Origin: Bacteroidota bacterium
Lineage (GTDB): Bacteria; Bacteroidota; Bacteroidia; Bacteroidales; F082
Assembly: GCA_016845175.1 (NCBI GenBank)
Contig: JAERTD010000026.1
Span: 124,001-188,000, forward strand
DNA length: 64,000 nucleotides
Reading direction: 5' to 3'
Shown: positions 62,631 to 64,000 of the stretch, piece after piece
Layout: every line of letters begins with the position of its first letter
Position numbering within the stretch: position 1 is the stretch's first letter
Notes under the pieces: model-generated
The model's database searches: none
Told to the model about the DNA's origin: nothing
What the model saw: only the letters and a program-made list of their open reading frames with translations
Program-made: the position numbers and the translations under genes

Positions 62631-63195
62631 TTATTTCATGATCCCAATAGGGGTATTCCTTGCAAGCATAGAACCCACAAATCCTCTGTCGAGGATTATG
62701 CTGGTGATCCAGATAAGAATGAATGGTGGATTATTTCATGATCCCAATAGGGGTACCCATGCAAGCATAAAACCCACAAATCCTCTGTCGAGGATTATCC
62801 AAGTGACCCTGTTAATAATGAAAGGGGATTATTTCATGATCCCTATAGGGGTATCCCATGCAAGCGTAAAACCCACAAATCCTCTGTCGAGGATTACGCT
62901 GGTGATCCAGATAAGAATGAAAGGGGATTATTTCATGATCCCATTAGGGTATCCTCCGCACGCATAAAACCCACAAATCTCCTGTCGAGGAGAACGCTGG
63001 TGTTCCAGATACGAATGAATGCAGGATCATTTCATGATCCCAATAGGGTTATCCCTTGCAAGCATAAAACCCACAAATCCTCTGTCGAGGATTACGCTGG
63101 TGATCCAGATAAGAATGAATGGGGGATTATTTCATGATCCCAATAGGGGTATCCCTTGCAAGCATAAAACCCACAAATCCTCTGTCGAGGATTTC
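62631..63195. repeat. Tandem array of about 99-bp repeats, 5.7 copies, each with hairpins
   Basis: Units start at 62631, 62731, 62829, 62928, 63027 and 63127 (last one cut near 63195), period 98-100 bp. Each unit has TTATTTCATGATCCC, then AATAGGGGTATC, GCAAGCATAAAACCCACA, the hairpin AATCCTC-TGTC-GAGGATT, and in most CTGG-TGAT-CCAG. In the fourth unit both arms of the main hairpin are changed (TCTCCT-GTCG-AGGAGA), keeping the pairing. It lies between a J-domain gene and a tRNA-Ser gene. Short open frames through it (62638-62967, 63019-63258) are translations of the repeat; variable period breaks the frame. Confidence 0.9.
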
Positions 63196-63245
63196 AGTTT
63201 TTTGTTCCCCGTCGCCATTCAAATACATTTGATGGCTCCAGGAAA

Positions 63246-63275
63246 CAAAAAACCCTGACAAAGATGTCAGGGTTT
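63246..63275 (-). terminator. Terminator of tRNA-Ser
   Basis: AAACCCTGACA (63250-63260), loop AAGA, TGTCAGGGTTT (63265-63275): perfect 11-bp stem. The minus-strand product ends in a T-run (A-run 63246-63252). Confidence 0.85.
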
Positions 63276-63280
63276 CTTTT

Positions 63281-63368
<88 letters not shown>

Positions 63369-63370
63369 TT

Positions 63371-63420
63371 TGTTTTAGAGGATTAAGCCTCCCGATAGCT
63401 ATCGGGACCCCACCTCTCCA
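63371..63420 (-). repeat. Duplicated tRNA-Ser 5' end split by palindrome CCCGATAGCTATCGGG
   Basis: On the plus strand the end of the tRNA gene reads GGATTAAGCC-ACTCTC-CCACCTCTCC (63343-63368). Just upstream of the tRNA the same blocks return: GGATTAAGCC (63380-63389) and CCACCTCTCC (63410-63419), but between them is CCCGATAGCTATCGGG (63391-63406), a perfect 16-bp palindrome of the kind found in many copies in Bacteroidota genomes. It lies inside the probable tRNA precursor leader. Confidence 0.8.
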
Positions 63421-63431
63421 AAACAGGACTG

Positions 63432-63461
63432 CAAAATTAAATAAATGTTTCTCATCTGCAA
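63432..63461 (-). promoter_or_regulatory. Promoter of tRNA-Ser
   Basis: Minus strand TTG (63459-63461), 19-bp spacer, TAATTTTG (63432-63439), matching the -33/-7 consensus. The mature 5' end is at 63368, so the leader is about 60 nt and includes the duplicated fragment and the palindrome. Confidence 0.6.
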
Positions 63462-63500
63462 GATTTTTTTCAGCTGTATTTTATATTTCCTGAACACCAC

Positions 63501-63530
63501 AAAAAAAGCACGCCATAAATATGACGTGCT
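63501..63530 (-). terminator. Terminator after the type IX-secreted protein gene
   Basis: AGCACGCCATA (63507-63517) pairs with TATGACGTGCT (63520-63530) with one C-A mismatch; on the minus strand a T-run follows (A-run 63501-63507). Confidence 0.7.
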
Positions 63531-63557
63531 CTGAATGTATCGATGTTGGGAAGACGT

Positions 63558-64000
63558 TTATTTCACAACCACCAATTTTCTGTGTATCATATGACCTTCT
63601 TCGAATTCCAGGGTGTAGTAATAAATCCCTGATGACAAGCTTGATACATCAATGGTAAGGCGGTTGGTTCCTGAATTAAGCTCCAAGACATCATTGTTAA
63701 GGATGCGGTTGCTGGCATCAATGATCCTGCGCTTGACAGTGGTAGCCTTTTGCAGATTGATTTCGACCTGAGCCTCCAGGCTTACAGGGTTGGGGAATAA
63801 TTCGCTCATAAAACTCACATAAAAGGGTAGCTCTTCCTCTATGCCAATCAAAATTTCTCCGCTTTCAACAATAAAGCTGATATCCTTGATGTCGGGTTGG
63901 CTGGCCTCCAGTGTATAAGTCACAGCATTCATGCGTTTTCCCACAATCTCTACCAATAATTTATAGCTACCATAAGCAAGGTTGTTGAATTTAAAATGCC
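63558..64000 (-). CDS. Type IX-secreted protein, C-terminal end only
   Basis: The frame is open from the window edge to the stop at 63558; the first ATG-like codon at 63956 is a TTG and is not the start. The visible 147 residues hold an Ig- or FN3-like end and a Por secretion sorting domain: PNPVSLEAQVEINLQKATTV, then RIIDASNRILNN, and SSLSSGIYYYTLEFEEGHMIHRKLVVVK, the classical terminal strand and basic end. The protein is exported and attached to the surface; the sorting tail is recognised by the type IX machinery. The enzymatic or binding domains lie beyond the window. Confidence 0.75.
   Translation of the reverse strand, partial: HFKFNNLAYGSYKLLVEIVGKRMNAVTYTLEASQPDIKDISFIVESGEILIGIEEELPFYVSFMSELFPNPVSLEAQVEINLQKATTVKRRIIDASNRILNNDVLELNSGTNRLTIDVSSLSSGIYYYTLEFEEGHMIHRKLVVVK

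Noticed and set aside
62631..63195. Possible CRISPR array
   Set aside because: Repeats are about 99 bp and directly adjoining with no unique spacers, and there is no cas gene in the window.
62638..63258. Short open frames through the 99-bp repeats
   Set aside because: They are translations of the repeat itself; the period varies between 98 and 100 bp, so the frame is not kept.
63371..63420. Attachment site of an integrated element at tRNA-Ser
   Set aside because: The duplicated part is the 5' end rather than the 3' end of the tRNA, and no integrase or second boundary is present.

Overview
The window looks like a chromosomal segment of a free-living, probably aquatic member of the Bacteroidota, most plausibly Cytophagales-like or a related gliding lineage; I cannot name a genus. 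Support comes from the many TAnnTTTG promoter elements (the Bacteroidota -7 consensus), C-terminal Por/type IX secretion sorting tails, about 800-residue MacB/FtsX-type permeases, a DUF6090-like protein, a FISUMP-domain lipoprotein, a PorT-like barrel, short lipoproteins, and low-to-medium GC. No transposase, integrase, phage gene or CRISPR array was found.

Layout. 1-9.3 kb: the end of an efflux adaptor gene, then a duplicated ABC export module (two near-identical ATPases, three large permeases, one 91-residue protein). 9.4-12.4 kb: a secreted arylsulfotransferase-like protein and a convergent DUF2490-like barrel. 12.5-15.3 kb: a tandem CbbX/SpoVK-type AAA ATPase with a duplicated N-terminal domain. 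15.3-22.9 kb: a six-gene minus-strand operon of largely undescribed envelope proteins (secreted helical protein, transglutaminase-like/SBBP protein, beta-helix plus K+-channel-like protein, two membrane proteins, SUKH-TPR protein), divergent from a plus-strand operon (23.0-26.9 kb) with a zinc-ribbon protein, a CsgG-like/SH3 protein and an LPP20-like protein. 27-39 kb: beta-lactamase-fold lipoprotein, YD-repeat protein, OYE-type oxidoreductase, acyl-ACP desaturase, HI0933-type flavoprotein, DUF6090-like protein, sulfatase, SnoaL-like and glycine-zipper proteins, two outer-membrane proteins. 39.3-44.1 kb: three secreted or lipoprotein genes on the minus strand. 44.2-45.2 kb: degenerate tandem repeats ending at tRNA-Pro.

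45.4-51.6 kb is a small regulatory unit: a PPDK-type ATP-binding-domain protein, a CRP/FNR-family regulator carrying the same N-terminal sensor-like domain, and glutamate dehydrogenase. FNR-type boxes (TTGAT-N4-ATCAA) lie upstream of the first gene and in the regulator/gdhA intergenic region, so the regulator probably controls itself, the PPDK-like protein and perhaps gdhA.

51.6-61.8 kb is a full chemotaxis operon on the minus strand: STAS, CheY-like, CheA, CheW, MCP, CheR, a kinase-like protein, CheD, CheB and a hybrid kinase. cheA and cheR each carry an apparent one-base deletion in an A-run, and the kinase-like protein has Asn where the phosphoacceptor His should be. 62-64 kb: a mini J-domain protein overlapping a small ribbon-helix-helix-like protein, a 5.7-copy array of about 99 bp repeats with a covarying hairpin, tRNA-Ser next to a duplicated, palindrome-interrupted copy of its own 5' end, and the C-terminus of a type IX-secreted protein.

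The best candidates for undescribed biology are the FNR-box/PPDK-like/shared-sensor unit, the 15-27 kb envelope cluster with the tandem AAA gene beside it, and the 99 bp hairpin array. All functional statements are read from sequence by eye; no database search was run.
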